In this document: positions 43,941 through 52,632 of the stretch, in pieces
Position numbering within the stretch: position 1 is the stretch's first letter
How the letters are laid out: every line of letters starts with the position of its first letter
NCBI RefSeq assembly: GCF_001279775.1
Contig: NZ_LGDG01000074.1
Coordinates: 61,167-125,166, forward strand
From: Streptomyces sp. MMG1533
GTDB taxonomy: Bacteria > Actinomycetota > Actinomycetes > Streptomycetales > Streptomycetaceae
Length of the DNA stretch: 64,000 nucleotides
Direction of reading: 5' to 3'
Position numbers and translations under genes: made by a program
The notes under the pieces: generated by a model
The model's database searches: none
The model's input: the letters and a program-made list of their open reading frames with translations, nothing else
Told to the model about the DNA's origin: nothing

Positions 43941-44612
43941 TCATGGATCGATGAGGCCGGCCCGGATTGCGTAGCGGGTCAGTTCCAGGCGGTCGCGCAT
44001 GCCGAGTTTCTGCAGGAGGTTCGCGCGGTGGCGTTCGACCGTCTTGGCGCTGATGAAGAGGAGTTCGCCGATCTCTTTCGAGGTATGGCCCTCGGCCACG
44101 AGCTTGAGGATCTCCTCCTCGCGCTCGGTGATGGCCCGCTCGGGCAGACCGTCGCCCCGGTGGAGGCGGTCGAGGTACGAGCGGACGAGGGCTCGCTCCG
44201 CGCCCGGGTAGATGAACGGCTCGTCCCGTACCGCCGCCCGGCACGCCTCGACGAGGTCGCGGTCGGCGACGGACTTCAGGACGTAGCCTCCGGCGCCTGC
44301 CTTGAGGGCCTCGAAGAAGTACTGCTCGTTGTCGTACATCGTGAGGATGAGGATGCGCAGGTCCGGCAGGCGGCGGGAGAGTTCGCGAGCCGCCTGGAGG
44401 CCGGTCATGCGGGGCATGGCGACGTCCAGGACCGCCAGATCGACGTCACGCGCGCGTGCCAGTTCGACCGCCTCCGCCCCGTCGCCGGCCTCGGCCACGA
44501 CAGTGAGGTCCGGCTCATTCTCGAGGATGAGCCGCACTCCTCTCCGTACGAGCGTGTGGTCGTCGGCGAGCAGGACGCGGATCGGGGTCCGGAGCGGCGG
44601 GCGGGGTGCCAT
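43941..44612 (-). CDS. NarL/LuxR-type response regulator
   Basis: A 223-residue regulator. The receiver domain has DD in LLADDHTLVRRG, the phospho-Asp in DLAVLDVAMPRMTG (about 61) and Lys in GGYVLKSV. The C-terminal LuxR helix-turn-helix is 'ITEREEEILKLVAEGHTSKEIGELLFISAKTVERHRANLL'. Its start overlaps the kinase stop (TGATG), so the two are translationally coupled. Its targets are unknown; the divergent K+/H+ antiporter genes are a natural candidate. Confidence 0.94.
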   Translation of the reverse strand: MAPRPPLRTPIRVLLADDHTLVRRGVRLILENEPDLTVVAEAGDGAEAVELARARDVDLAVLDVAMPRMTGLQAARELSRRLPDLRILILTMYDNEQYFFEALKAGAGGYVLKSVADRDLVEACRAAVRDEPFIYPGAERALVRSYLDRLHRGDGLPERAITEREEEILKLVAEGHTSKEIGELLFISAKTVERHRANLLQKLGMRDRLELTRYAIRAGLIDP

Positions 44613-45658
44613 CAGCGGCTCTCCCCGATCGCGGCCGGAATGCGCAGCCGTATGTCCGTGCCGCGCCCCGGGGCGGGTTCCAGGGAGAGCGCGGCGCCTA
44701 TGAGGAGGGCACGTTCGCGCATACCGCTGATGCCTGAGCCCTCCGGTGCCCCGCCCCGGCCTTTGCCGTTGTCGCGTACGAGCAGTTCGACGCCGTCCGT
44801 GACCGGCCGCAGCCGGACCTCCGCACGGTCGGCGGCGGCGTGCCGCACGGTGTTGGTGAGGCCTTCCTGTGCGACGCGGTAGACCACGAGTTCCGACTCC
44901 TCGGTCAGCCGGGGCAGATCGCCGGGGACGTGGTGCCGCACGGTCAGACCGTGCGTGGTGAACTCGGCCGCGAGGGAGCGCAGGGCGCTCGGCAGCCCGA
45001 GCTCGTCCAGGACGCCGGGGCGCAGTCGGCGGGCGATGCGGCGGATCTCGTCGAGGCCCGCGCGGGTGGCTTCCTGCGCCTGGCTCACGTCCTCGCGCAA
45101 CTCGTCGGGCACCTGGTCGGCGACGCGCTTGAGCTGGAGGAGGACTGCGGTCAGGGTCTGGCCGACCTCGTCGTGGAGTTCGCGGGCGATGCGGTGGCGT
45201 TCGCGTTCCTGGGCGGAGAGCGCTCGGGCGGCGCCGGTGGCGCGTTCGGCCTCCAGCCGGTCGAGCATCGTGTTGTACGTCGTGATGAGCGCGGCCGTCT
45301 CCGCGGGGCCGGCGACAGGGGCTCGGGCTCCGGGGCGCAGCAGGTCGGCCGTTGCCATGGCCCGGCCCAGCCGCTGGAGTGGAGCGAGACCGATGCGCAG
45401 CACGAGCGCGTTGGCAGCGAGCAGTGCGGCGAGGCCCGCCACGACCGCGACCGCCTCGCCCGGCAGGACGGGGGTGGACACGGTGACCGGGCCCAGCAGC
45501 AGTGCGGCGGCCGCGATCAGCCCGACGGCGTTGAGCGAGAAGATCCGCCAGAACAGCGACACGGTCCTGTTCGCGCCCCCTCCCGTCCTTGCGTGCGGCA
45601 CCGTCCCAGTCACCTTCGCCGCGCACCTTCGGCCTCGTATATCCGTGACGACACCCAT
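44612..45658 (-). CDS. NarL-system sensor histidine kinase
   Basis: A 348-residue kinase with two transmembrane helices (about 37-56 and 67-88) and almost no extracellular loop, followed by a HAMP region, a HisKA_3 dimerisation helix with phospho-His in RHRIARELHDEVGQTL, and an HATPase_c with DNGKG and GSGISGMRERA. The tiny outer loop implies that it senses the membrane or an intracellular state rather than a large ligand. It is upstream of, and coupled to, its regulator, and divergent from the antiporter operon by 112 bp. Confidence 0.93.
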   Translation of the reverse strand: MGVVTDIRGRRCAAKVTGTVPHARTGGGANRTVSLFWRIFSLNAVGLIAAAALLLGPVTVSTPVLPGEAVAVVAGLAALLAANALVLRIGLAPLQRLGRAMATADLLRPGARAPVAGPAETAALITTYNTMLDRLEAERATGAARALSAQERERHRIARELHDEVGQTLTAVLLQLKRVADQVPDELREDVSQAQEATRAGLDEIRRIARRLRPGVLDELGLPSALRSLAAEFTTHGLTVRHHVPGDLPRLTEESELVVYRVAQEGLTNTVRHAAADRAEVRLRPVTDGVELLVRDNGKGRGGAPEGSGISGMRERALLIGAALSLEPAPGRGTDIRLRIPAAIGESR

Positions 45659-45737
45659 GTCGCCACCGTACGGGCGGCTGACAGCATGGCGGTTGCGCGG
45701 GTCTGACGGCGCTCGGGCCGCGAAGCCAAAGTGAAGG

Positions 45738-45759
45738 CCAGTACCAGACCAGTACTAGA
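45738..45759 (+). promoter_or_regulatory. Direct repeat upstream of the antiporter operon
   Basis: CCAGTACCAGA and CCAGTACTAGA are adjacent 11-bp direct repeats with one mismatch, ending 11 bp before the GTG start. Spacing of one helical turn suits a regulator binding site. Confidence 0.4.
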
Positions 45760-45770
45760 GGGGAAGAAAC

Positions 45771-46256
45771 GTGTCTGCTCCACGCCTGAGGGCGACGCCG
45801 CTGCCGGGCATCGGGGTCCAGTACGACCTCGTCACCCGGGAAGACCGCCATCTGTCCGTGGTGGCGCACCGCGACGGCGGCCGCACGGTGAGCGTGTACC
45901 AGGCCGACGATCCCGACTCCTGTGCACAGTCGCTGCGGCTGACCGGTGCCGAGGCGGGCGCGCTGATCGACACGTTGAAGCCGTCCCACCACAGTGCGAG
46001 CCTGCTCTACACGACGGACCTTGGGCTGGTCGCCGAACGCATCGAGGTCGCCGCGGGCTCGCGCTGGAACGGGCGGGTACTGGGCGAGACCCGGATGCGG
46101 ACCGAGACGGGCGCCTCCGTCGTGGCGGTGTTGCGGCGGACGGAGGCGATTCCGTCACCGGCGCCGGACTTCCGGCTCATCGGCGGCGACACCCTGATCG
46201 TGATCGGCACCCGTGAGGGCGTCGACGCCGCCGCCGCGATACTCGGGCGGGAGTGA
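45771..46256 (+). CDS. khtT: Cation/proton antiporter regulatory subunit (KhtT-like, TrkA-C domain)
   Basis: A 161-residue cytosolic protein with an N-terminal KhtT-type domain and a C-terminal TrkA-C (RCK-C) domain (about 85-160, 'WNGRVLGETRMRTETGASVVAVLRR', DTLIVIGTREGVDAAAAIL). In Bacillus, KhtT gates the KhtU K+/H+ antiporter and binds c-di-AMP. It lies 4 bp before the antiporter gene. The GTG start has GAGGGGAAG 5 bp upstream. The gene symbol is by family analogy. Confidence 0.85.
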   Translation: MSAPRLRATPLPGIGVQYDLVTREDRHLSVVAHRDGGRTVSVYQADDPDSCAQSLRLTGAEAGALIDTLKPSHHSASLLYTTDLGLVAERIEVAAGSRWNGRVLGETRMRTETGASVVAVLRRTEAIPSPAPDFRLIGGDTLIVIGTREGVDAAAAILGRE

Positions 46257-46260
46257 ACCG

Positions 46261-47496
46261 GTGCACTCCGCGGTCCTTCTGATCGAGTTCGGTTCCATCA
46301 TCCTCGCCCTCGGACTGCTCGGCCGGTTCGCCGCCCGCTTCCGGCTCTCTCCCATCCCGCTGTATCTGCTCGCCGGACTGGCCTTCGGTGAGGGCGGGCT
46401 GCTGCCGCTCGGGGCGAGTGAGGAGTTCGTCGCGACCGGCGCCGAGATCGGCGTCATCCTGCTGCTGTTGATGCTCGGCCTGGAGTACACGGCCGGCGAT
46501 CTGATCACCAACCTCAAGTCCCACTACCCGTCCGGACTCGTCGACTTCGCGCTCAACGCCCTGCCGGGCGCGGCGGCGGCGCTGCTGCTGGGCTGGGGGC
46601 CGGTGGCCGCGGTCGTGCTGGCCGGCGTCACCTGGATCTCGTCGTCCGGCGTGATCGCGAAGGTGCTCGGCGACCTGGGCCGGGTGGGCAACCGGGAGAC
46701 GCCGGTGATCCTCAGCGTCCTCGTCCTCGAGGACCTGGCGATGGCCGTGTACCTGCCCATCGTCACCGCGCTGGTGGCCGGCGCCGGGCTGCTGGCCGGG
46801 AGCGTGACCCTGGCGATCGCGCTGGGGGCTGCGGGGCTCGTCCTGTTCGTGGCGGTGCGCTACGGCCGGTTGATCTCCCGGTTCGTCTCCAGCGACGACC
46901 CGGAGAAGCTGCTGCTGGTCGTGCTGGGCCTGACGATCCTGGTGGCGGGCATCGCCCAGCAGCTCCAGGTGTCCGCCGCGGTGGGCGCGTTCCTGGTCGG
47001 CATCGCCCTGTCGGGGGAGGTCGCGGAGGGCGCGCACACCCTGCTGAGCCCCTTGCGGGACCTCTTCGCCGCCGTCTTCTTCGTCTTCTTCGGCCTCCAC
47101 ACCGACCCGGCCAGCATCCCGCCCGTACTGCTGCCCGCCCTCGCGCTTGCGGTCCTCACCGCCACGACGAAGATCGCCACCGGGTACTGGGCAGCCCGAC
47201 GAGCCGGAATCTCCGTCAAGGGCCGCTGGCGCACCGGCGGCGCGCTGGTGGCACGCGGCGAGTTCTCGATCGTCATCGCGGGGCTGGCCGTGAGCGCCGG
47301 CATCGAACCGTCCCTCGGCCCGCTGGCCACGGCGTACGTCCTCATCCTGGTCGTCCTCGGCCCCCTCACCGCGCGCTACACGGAGCCGGTGGCGTCCTGG
47401 TGGACCCGCCGCGCCGAGGACCGCCGGGAGACCAGGGAAACCTCGTCCCGGGCGGCAGCCGAGGCGGAGGCGGGGGCTTCGGTGGGCGGGGAGTGA
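46261..47496 (+). CDS. khtU: CPA2-family K+(Na+)/H+ antiporter (KhtU-like)
   Basis: A 411-residue membrane protein with about 12-13 transmembrane helices of the Na_H_Exchanger type. Helix 4-6 landmarks are 'GLEYTAGDL', 'TWISSSGVIAKVLGDLG' and the ion-site 'VLVLEDLAMAVYLP' (Asp is the CPA2 carboxylate). 'RGEFSIVIAGLAVS' lies near the end. The C-terminus is Ala/Glu-rich. It is co-transcribed with the KhtT-like subunit (GGGAG within the end of that gene serves as ribosome-binding site). Confidence 0.92.
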   Translation: MHSAVLLIEFGSIILALGLLGRFAARFRLSPIPLYLLAGLAFGEGGLLPLGASEEFVATGAEIGVILLLLMLGLEYTAGDLITNLKSHYPSGLVDFALNALPGAAAALLLGWGPVAAVVLAGVTWISSSGVIAKVLGDLGRVGNRETPVILSVLVLEDLAMAVYLPIVTALVAGAGLLAGSVTLAIALGAAGLVLFVAVRYGRLISRFVSSDDPEKLLLVVLGLTILVAGIAQQLQVSAAVGAFLVGIALSGEVAEGAHTLLSPLRDLFAAVFFVFFGLHTDPASIPPVLLPALALAVLTATTKIATGYWAARRAGISVKGRWRTGGALVARGEFSIVIAGLAVSAGIEPSLGPLATAYVLILVVLGPLTARYTEPVASWWTRRAEDRRETRETSSRAAAEAEAGASVGGE

Positions 47497-47633
47497 CTCG
47501 TCGGCTGCACGCGCACGGGTGCCCTGGGCGCGGGCACGAGTGACCAGGCGCCAGCGGTGGTCAAGCACACCACGCCGTGCCCCGTGGAAGCAGCGGGAGC
47601 GAACCCGAGGCGCCTTCGTGGGCGGCAACCGAA

Positions 47634-48116
47634 TCACCGGCCGCGAAGCGGGCCCGCCCCGGTGGGACACCGGCAGCGGAGCCGCCGGGCAGGCGACGGC
47701 TGAACACCCGCAGACGCGCGCGCCTGCACCCCGATGTTCGGATGGGCGGCGGCCCGGTCGCCGACCGGCGAGTACTTGAGGACCTTGCCGCCGGCGCGGC
47801 GGGCGACGCGGCCGTCGGGGACGCGCTTGGTCATGTTGGAGCGATGGGTCTCGGCGATCACCGCGTCGAGGTCGATGCCGTGGACGAGGGCCGTGCCGTA
47901 CGCAACGTAGACGACGTCGGCGAGTTCGTGTGCGAGCCTGTCGAGCGGACCGGTGACGGACACCTCGGCGGCCTCCGCGGCCTCTTCGGCCTCCGAGGCG
48001 AGCAGTTCACCGCGATGGGCAGCCAGTTCGGGCTAGACCTCGGTGGGCATACTGCGGGCGGCGAGCCCGACGGCGAGGTGGAATTCGCGGACCAGGTCGA
48101 CGGGCGAGGAGCTCAT
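47634..48116 (-). pseudogene. MazG-like pyrophosphohydrolase gene interrupted by an in-frame amber codon
   Basis: Reading the minus strand from ATG 48116 gives MSSSPVDLVREFHLAVGLAARSMPTEV, then TAG (48033-48035), then without change of frame PELAAHRGELLASEAEEAAE and PLDRLAHELADVVYVAYGTALVHGIDLDAVIAETHRSN. The E-ExxE...D helix pattern and the LAHELADVVYVAYG block are typical of MazG/HisE-like all-alpha NTP pyrophosphohydrolases. Apart from the TAG the frame is intact, so this is a recent nonsense mutation, a sequencing error or stop read-through. The last 35 residues are low complexity. Confidence 0.75.
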
Positions 48117-48247
48117 ACGCCGACTCCAGCGATCGCCTCCGCCAACGCCGTCGGTGAACCCGGCGGCCCCGGCGGTCACCCCTCGGGCGCCGCGCCCTGT
48201 GCCGCCGCCCCTGGTCAGCACGGCGCCCCGGCTGGCAGGATCGCCGC

Positions 48248-49237
48248 ATGTCCAGAGTGTTCCCCCGTATCGGCAGGCGCCGGGCCCTGCAGGGCGCGGC
48301 CACCGGGTTCGTCGCGTTCGGGCTGCTGCTGTGGTGGCTGCTGCCGCTGGGTGAGGCGCCGCCGAGCGGGACGATCACGTTCAGTACGGGGACGAAGGCC
48401 GGCGTCTACCAGGAGTACGGGAGGCTGCTGCGCACCGAGCTCGACAAGGACATGCCGAACCTGAAGGTGCGGCTGCTGACCAGTGACGGCTCTCAGGAGA
48501 ACGTCGCGCGGGTGGCCACCGGCCAGGCCGACTTCACCATCGCGGCGGCCGATGCCGTGGAGACGTACACGGGCACGGGTGCCGACCGGCTGCGCGGTGT
48601 CGCCCGCCTGTACGACGACTACGTACAGCTCGTCGTCCCGCGCGGCTCGGACGTCGAGTCCGTCGCGGACCTGAAGGGCAAGCGCGTGGCCATAGGACTG
48701 CCCCACTCGGGCGTGCGGCTGATCGCCAACCGGGTACTCAAGGTGGCCGGCATCGACGCAAAGAAGGACATCACGCCGATGTCCGACGGGATCGACACCG
48801 GACCGGACCGGCTCAAGCGGGGCGAGATCGACGCGTTCTTCTGGTCGGGCGGGCTGCCGACCGCCGGACTGGAGAAGCTGTCCGCCACCTACGCCTTCCG
48901 GTTCGTGCCGATCGGCACCGACCTCGTCGCCAAGCTGCACGAACAGGGCGGCCCGTCCCGCTACTACCGCGCCACGAACATGCCGGAGTCGGCCTATCCC
49001 CCCATCCAGAAGGGGTCCACGGTGGCGACGATCGCGGTGTCCAACCTGCTGATGACACGCAAGGACATGGACCCGAGGCTCACCGAGTGGCTGACCCGGA
49101 CCGTGCTCAAGAGCAGGGACGGCATCGGTGCCCACGTCCACTCCGCCCAGCTGGTCGACGTACGCACGGCGATCTACACGGACCCGCTGGCCCTGCACAA
49201 CGGCGCCCGGCGCTATTACCGCTCGGTCAAGCCGTAG
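48248..49237 (+). CDS. TAXI-family (TRAP-type) solute-binding protein, orphan
   Basis: A 329-residue protein with a membrane anchor or signal helix (about 12-34, RRRALQGAATGFVAFGLLLWWLLPLG) and a TAXI receptor fold: 'TITFSTGTKAGVYQEYGRLL', 'VRLLTSDGSQENVARVATGQADFTI', 'VPRGSDVESVADLKGKRVAIG' and 'RGEIDAFFWSGGLPTAGLEKL'. TAXI proteins deliver substrates such as glutamate or C4/C5 acids to TRAP permeases. No TRAP membrane subunit is nearby. The gene converges on the GluK kinase gene, so a sensory or accessory role is possible. Confidence 0.88.
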   Translation: MSRVFPRIGRRRALQGAATGFVAFGLLLWWLLPLGEAPPSGTITFSTGTKAGVYQEYGRLLRTELDKDMPNLKVRLLTSDGSQENVARVATGQADFTIAAADAVETYTGTGADRLRGVARLYDDYVQLVVPRGSDVESVADLKGKRVAIGLPHSGVRLIANRVLKVAGIDAKKDITPMSDGIDTGPDRLKRGEIDAFFWSGGLPTAGLEKLSATYAFRFVPIGTDLVAKLHEQGGPSRYYRATNMPESAYPPIQKGSTVATIAVSNLLMTRKDMDPRLTEWLTRTVLKSRDGIGAHVHSAQLVDVRTAIYTDPLALHNGARRYYRSVKP

Positions 49238-49391
49238 CCGACCCCGCGCGCACGGCGTACCGAACGTCGCGCACACTCCGTACGAACGTCTCGTCGGCCG
49301 GCGCGGGAAGCCTCCACCGCGGACCCCGGTACGGACCTCCCGCAAGGACGCAGCGAGCCTCAGCCACCCGCCGTACCGGCCGTACCGAACC

Positions 49392-50783
49392 TCACGCAGC
49401 CGACCCCGACCGCGGCACCCGTACCGTCACCGTCAGCCCGTGCGGCTCGTGGTGGTCGTAGGTGATCGAGCCGCCGCCCGCGGCAAGCAAGGCGCGGGAG
49501 ATGGACAGGCCGAGGCCGGAGCCCTTGATGTTCTGGTGGCGGCCGCTGCGCCAGAAGCGGTCGCCGACGCGGGTGAGTTCCTCGTCGGTCAGGCCCGGGC
49601 CGTCGTCGTTGACCACGACGGTGGAGGTGTCGCCGTCGGAGGCGACCGTGACCTCGACCGTCTTGCCTTTCGGCGTGAACTTCACGGCGTTGTCGATCAC
49701 CGCGTCCAGAGCGCTGGAGAGAGTGACCGGGTCGGCCCAGGCGGTGGTGGCCGGACAGGTGCCCACCAGCCGGACGCCCTTGGCCTCGGCGGTGGGTGTC
49801 CAGGCGGCGATGCGCTCGGCGGTCAGGGCGCCGATGTCGGTGACGCCGAGGTCCGCCTCCGTGTGCTCGGCCAGGGCCAGGTCGAGCAGGTCGTCCAGGA
49901 CCTGCGCCAGACGCTTGCCCTCGGCCTGGACGGAGGCGATCTCCTGGTTGCCCTCCGGGAGTTCGAAGGCGAGCAGTTCGATGCGCAGCAGCAGCGCCGC
50001 GAGGGGGTTGCGCAGCTGGTGCGAGGCGTCGGCGACGAAGGCGCGCTGCTGCTCGAGGACATCCTCGACGTTGTCCGCCATCTCGTTGAACGACCGGGCC
50101 AGGCGCCGGAGTTCCGGCGGTCCGCCGGCGGCCGCGACCCGGGACTTCAGAGCCCCGCTCGTGATCGCGTGGGTGGTGGCGTCGAGGACACGTACGGGTT
50201 TGAGGACCCAGCCCGTGAGCCGTAGCGCAGCGCCTACGGCCAGCAGCATCGCGGCGATCTCGCCTGCGCCGACGACAAGCCAGCCGTGCAGGATCCGCGA
50301 ACGCATCTGCCCGGTGGGCGAGTCGGTGACGACGACCGCGACGACGTCGCCGTCCCGGATGACCGGCGAGGCGACGACCAGGCGGTTGCGCTGCCAGGGC
50401 CACACCTGCTTCGGATCGTGGCTGCGCCGGCTGAGCAGCGCCTCGTCGAAGGCCTCGCGGACCTCGCCCTCCTTGGGGAGGACGAAGGCCGACGGCGCCT
50501 TGGCCATGGGGGTGGCGTTGCGGTAGAAGACGCCCGCCCGAATGCCGTAGACCTCGTAGTAGCTACCGAGTTCGATGGCCAGCGTGTCCTTGCGCTCGTT
50601 GGTCTCGCCGGGCGGGTCGGTGACGTACTGGGCGAGGGCGGCGAAGCGTGCGGTGTCGTCGATCCGGTCGACGACCACCTTCTGCTGCTGGGCCGCGGCC
50701 ACGCTGACGGCGAGCGGGACGCCGAGGGCGAGCAGCACGGCCGCCATCAGGACGATGAGCAGCGGGAGCAGACGTGTGCGCAC
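49392..50783 (-). CDS. gluK: Sensor histidine kinase, GluK-type
   Basis: A 463-residue kinase. TM1 is about 7-29, an extracellular sensor domain of about 130 residues follows (QQQKVVVDRIDD ... 'DSPTGQMRSRILHGW'), then TM2 about 165-187, HAMP, HisKA with phospho-His in VADASHQLRNPLAA, and HATPase_c with DNAVKF, DDGPGL and GSGLGLSIS. In S. coelicolor the adjacent GluR-GluK pair senses glutamate and controls gluABCD; position and orientation here are the same (from memory). It starts 9 bp after gluR. Confidence 0.88.
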   Translation of the reverse strand: MRTRLLPLLIVLMAAVLLALGVPLAVSVAAAQQQKVVVDRIDDTARFAALAQYVTDPPGETNERKDTLAIELGSYYEVYGIRAGVFYRNATPMAKAPSAFVLPKEGEVREAFDEALLSRRSHDPKQVWPWQRNRLVVASPVIRDGDVVAVVVTDSPTGQMRSRILHGWLVVGAGEIAAMLLAVGAALRLTGWVLKPVRVLDATTHAITSGALKSRVAAAGGPPELRRLARSFNEMADNVEDVLEQQRAFVADASHQLRNPLAALLLRIELLAFELPEGNQEIASVQAEGKRLAQVLDDLLDLALAEHTEADLGVTDIGALTAERIAAWTPTAEAKGVRLVGTCPATTAWADPVTLSSALDAVIDNAVKFTPKGKTVEVTVASDGDTSTVVVNDDGPGLTDEELTRVGDRFWRSGRHQNIKGSGLGLSISRALLAAGGGSITYDHHEPHGLTVTVRVPRSGSAA

Positions 50784-50792
50784 CCGGCCCCG

Positions 50793-51479
50793 CTACGCGC
50801 TCGGGGCGACGAGCCGGTAGCCCACGCCGCGTACGGTCTCGATCAGCGCCGGCATCCGCAGCTTGGCGCGCAGGGACGCCACATGCACCTCGAGGGTGCG
50901 CCCGGTCCCCTCCCAACTGGTGCGCCACACCTCGCTGATGATCTGTTCCCGGCGGAAGACCACGCCGGGGCGCTGGGCCAGCAGGGCGAGGAGGTCGAAC
51001 TCCTTGCGGGTCAGCTGGACGACCGATCCGTCCACGCTGACCTGGCGGGTGGGCAGCTCGATGTGCACCGGGCCGAGACGCAGCGCGGTCTCGCTCGCCC
51101 CCGGGGCGTCGTCGTGGGCGGTACGCCTGCTGACGGCGTGGATACGGGCGAGCAGCTCGCCCGTGTCGTACGGCTTCACGACGTAGTCGTCGGCGCCGAG
51201 GTTGAGGCCGTGGATGCGGGAGCGGACGTCGGAGCGCGCGGTGACCATGATCACCGGGGTGCTGGTGCGCTTGCGGATCTTGCCGCAGACCTCGTAGCCG
51301 TCCTGGTCTGGCAGCCCCAGGTCGAGGAGGACGACTCCGAAACCCTCGCCTTCCGGGACGAGGGCCTGCAGGGCCTCCTCGCCGCTGCGGGCGTGTGTGA
51401 CATCGAAACCGTGCCGCGCGAGGACCGCGGACAGGGCGGCTGCCACATGGTTGTCGTCCTCGACGAGGAGCAGTCTCAT
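50793..51479 (-). CDS. gluR: OmpR-family response regulator, GluR-type
   Basis: A 228-residue protein. The receiver domain has acidic Glu-Asp-Asp in LLLVEDDNH, the phospho-Asp in VVLLDLGLPDQDGY (about 54) and Lys in DDYVVKPYDT. The C-terminal winged helix is 'LTRKEFDLLALLAQRPGVVFRREQIISEVW' with RTLEVHVASLRAKL. It is divergent from gluA with 286 bp between them, where paired direct repeats suit an OmpR-type dimer. Confidence 0.9.
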   Translation of the reverse strand: MRLLLVEDDNHVAAALSAVLARHGFDVTHARSGEEALQALVPEGEGFGVVLLDLGLPDQDGYEVCGKIRKRTSTPVIMVTARSDVRSRIHGLNLGADDYVVKPYDTGELLARIHAVSRRTAHDDAPGASETALRLGPVHIELPTRQVSVDGSVVQLTRKEFDLLALLAQRPGVVFRREQIISEVWRTSWEGTGRTLEVHVASLRAKLRMPALIETVRGVGYRLVAPSA

Positions 51480-51529
51480 CCGGGCCCCTTCGGTTCATCG
51501 GACGTACGATCAGGATGTGTACAGAAAAC

Positions 51530-51551
51530 GTGTGCACGCGCGCGTGCACAC
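51530..51551. promoter_or_regulatory. Perfect 22-bp palindrome near the gluR start
   Basis: GTGTGCACGCG is followed directly by its reverse complement CGCGTGCACAC. It lies 51 bp upstream of the gluR start, where it could be an operator for the gluRK operon. Confidence 0.6.
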
Positions 51552-51680
51552 GGCAGTCACGCTGATGGATGAGGACGGCGTCAAGAGGGTTCCGGTTGCG
51601 CGCCGCTACCGTTACCCGCCCGATACGCGCCCAGCTCGCAAGTGCTACGACACGTGTCCGATTGCTATCGGATCGTGATG

Positions 51681-51698
51681 CTCAGATTCCCCTCAGAT
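51681..51698 (+). promoter_or_regulatory. Candidate GluR-binding direct repeats before gluA
   Basis: CTCAGAT occurs at 51681-51687 and 51692-51698, start to start 11 bp, one helical turn, as OmpR-family dimers prefer. A -35-like ATGACG follows at 51702 with TACTGT at 51726. Confidence 0.55.
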
Positions 51699-51729
51699 GT
51701 AATGACGCTGGTCGCGAGTGGTTACTACT

Positions 51730-51751
51730 GTCCTCCGAAACCGAGGAGGAC
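51730..51751 (+). promoter_or_regulatory. Hairpin in the gluA leader
   Basis: GTCCTCC and GGAGGAC form a 7-bp stem around GAAACCGA. The 3' arm is a strong Shine-Dalgarno sequence, but lies 14 bp before the ATG, so it may tune initiation rather than act as the main site. Confidence 0.4.
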
Positions 51752-51765
51752 GGAGCCTTAGAGCG

Positions 51766-52542
51766 ATGACCGAAGTATCGGTGGCCAAGGAAGATGTGGC
51801 CGCGACCGGAGAACTGGTCGTCCTGAAGAGCGTCAACAAGCACTTCGGCGCGTTGCACGTGCTCCAGGACATCGACCTGACGATCGCCCGCGGCGAGGTC
51901 GTCGTGGTCATCGGCCCCTCCGGGTCCGGGAAGTCCACCCTGTGCCGCGCCATCAACCGCCTGGAGACGATCGACTCCGGCACGATCGCCATCGACGGCA
52001 AGCCGCTGCCCCAGGAGGGCAAGGCGCTGGCCCGGCTGCGTGCCGACGTGGGAATGGTCTTCCAGTCCTTCAACCTGTTCGCGCACAAGACCGTGCTCGA
52101 GAACGTCATGCTGGGCCAGATCAAGGTCCGCGGGACCGACAAGAAGGTGGCCGAGGAGAAGGCCCGCTCGCTGCTCGACCGGGTGGGTGTCGCCAATCAG
52201 GCGGACAAGTACCCAGCACAACTGTCCGGCGGCCAGCAGCAGCGTGTCGCCATCGCGCGTGCCCTGGCCATGGGTCCCAAGGTCATGCTGTTCGACGAGC
52301 CCACTTCGGCGCTCGACCCGGAAATGATCAACGAGGTGCTGGAGGTCATGCAGCAGCTCGCCCGCGACGGCATGACCATGATCGTCGTCACCCACGAGAT
52401 GGGCTTCGCCCGTTCGGCGGCCAACCGGGTGGTGTTCATGGCGGACGGTCGGATCGTCGAAGAAGCTGTGCCGGACCAGTTCTTCAGCAACCCGCGCAGC
52501 GACCGTGCCAAGGACTTCCTGTCGAAGATCCTTCACCACTGA
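51766..52542 (+). CDS. gluA: Glutamate ABC transporter ATP-binding protein
   Basis: A 258-residue ABC ATPase of the polar amino acid uptake family. Walker A is [18 protein letters not shown], the Q-loop is MVFQSFNLF, the signature is [15 protein letters not shown], Walker B is [15 protein letters not shown] and the switch His is in VVTHEMGF. It is the first gene of gluABCD. A CGGAG 10 bp before the ATG is the likely ribosome-binding site. Confidence 0.95.
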   Translation: MTEVSVAKEDVAATGELVVLKSVNKHFGALHVLQDIDLTIARGEVVVVIGPSGSGKSTLCRAINRLETIDSGTIAIDGKPLPQEGKALARLRADVGMVFQSFNLFAHKTVLENVMLGQIKVRGTDKKVAEEKARSLLDRVGVANQADKYPAQLSGGQQQRVAIARALAMGPKVMLFDEPTSALDPEMINEVLEVMQQLARDGMTMIVVTHEMGFARSAANRVVFMADGRIVEEAVPDQFFSNPRSDRAKDFLSKILHH

Positions 52543-52632
52543 CGAATCCGCGCCCCAGACGAATCCGCAGCACCGACGGCCCGCGCCACCCGCAACGACG
52601 GCATTCTCCTCACCACACAAAGGATGTTCACC

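Larger units (their letters stand above)
51480..51765. other. gluR-gluA divergent control region
   Basis: This is 286 bp containing a perfect 22-bp palindrome, a pair of CTCAGAT direct repeats next to a plausible gluA promoter, and a small hairpin in the gluA leader. No gene is supported. Confidence 0.7.
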
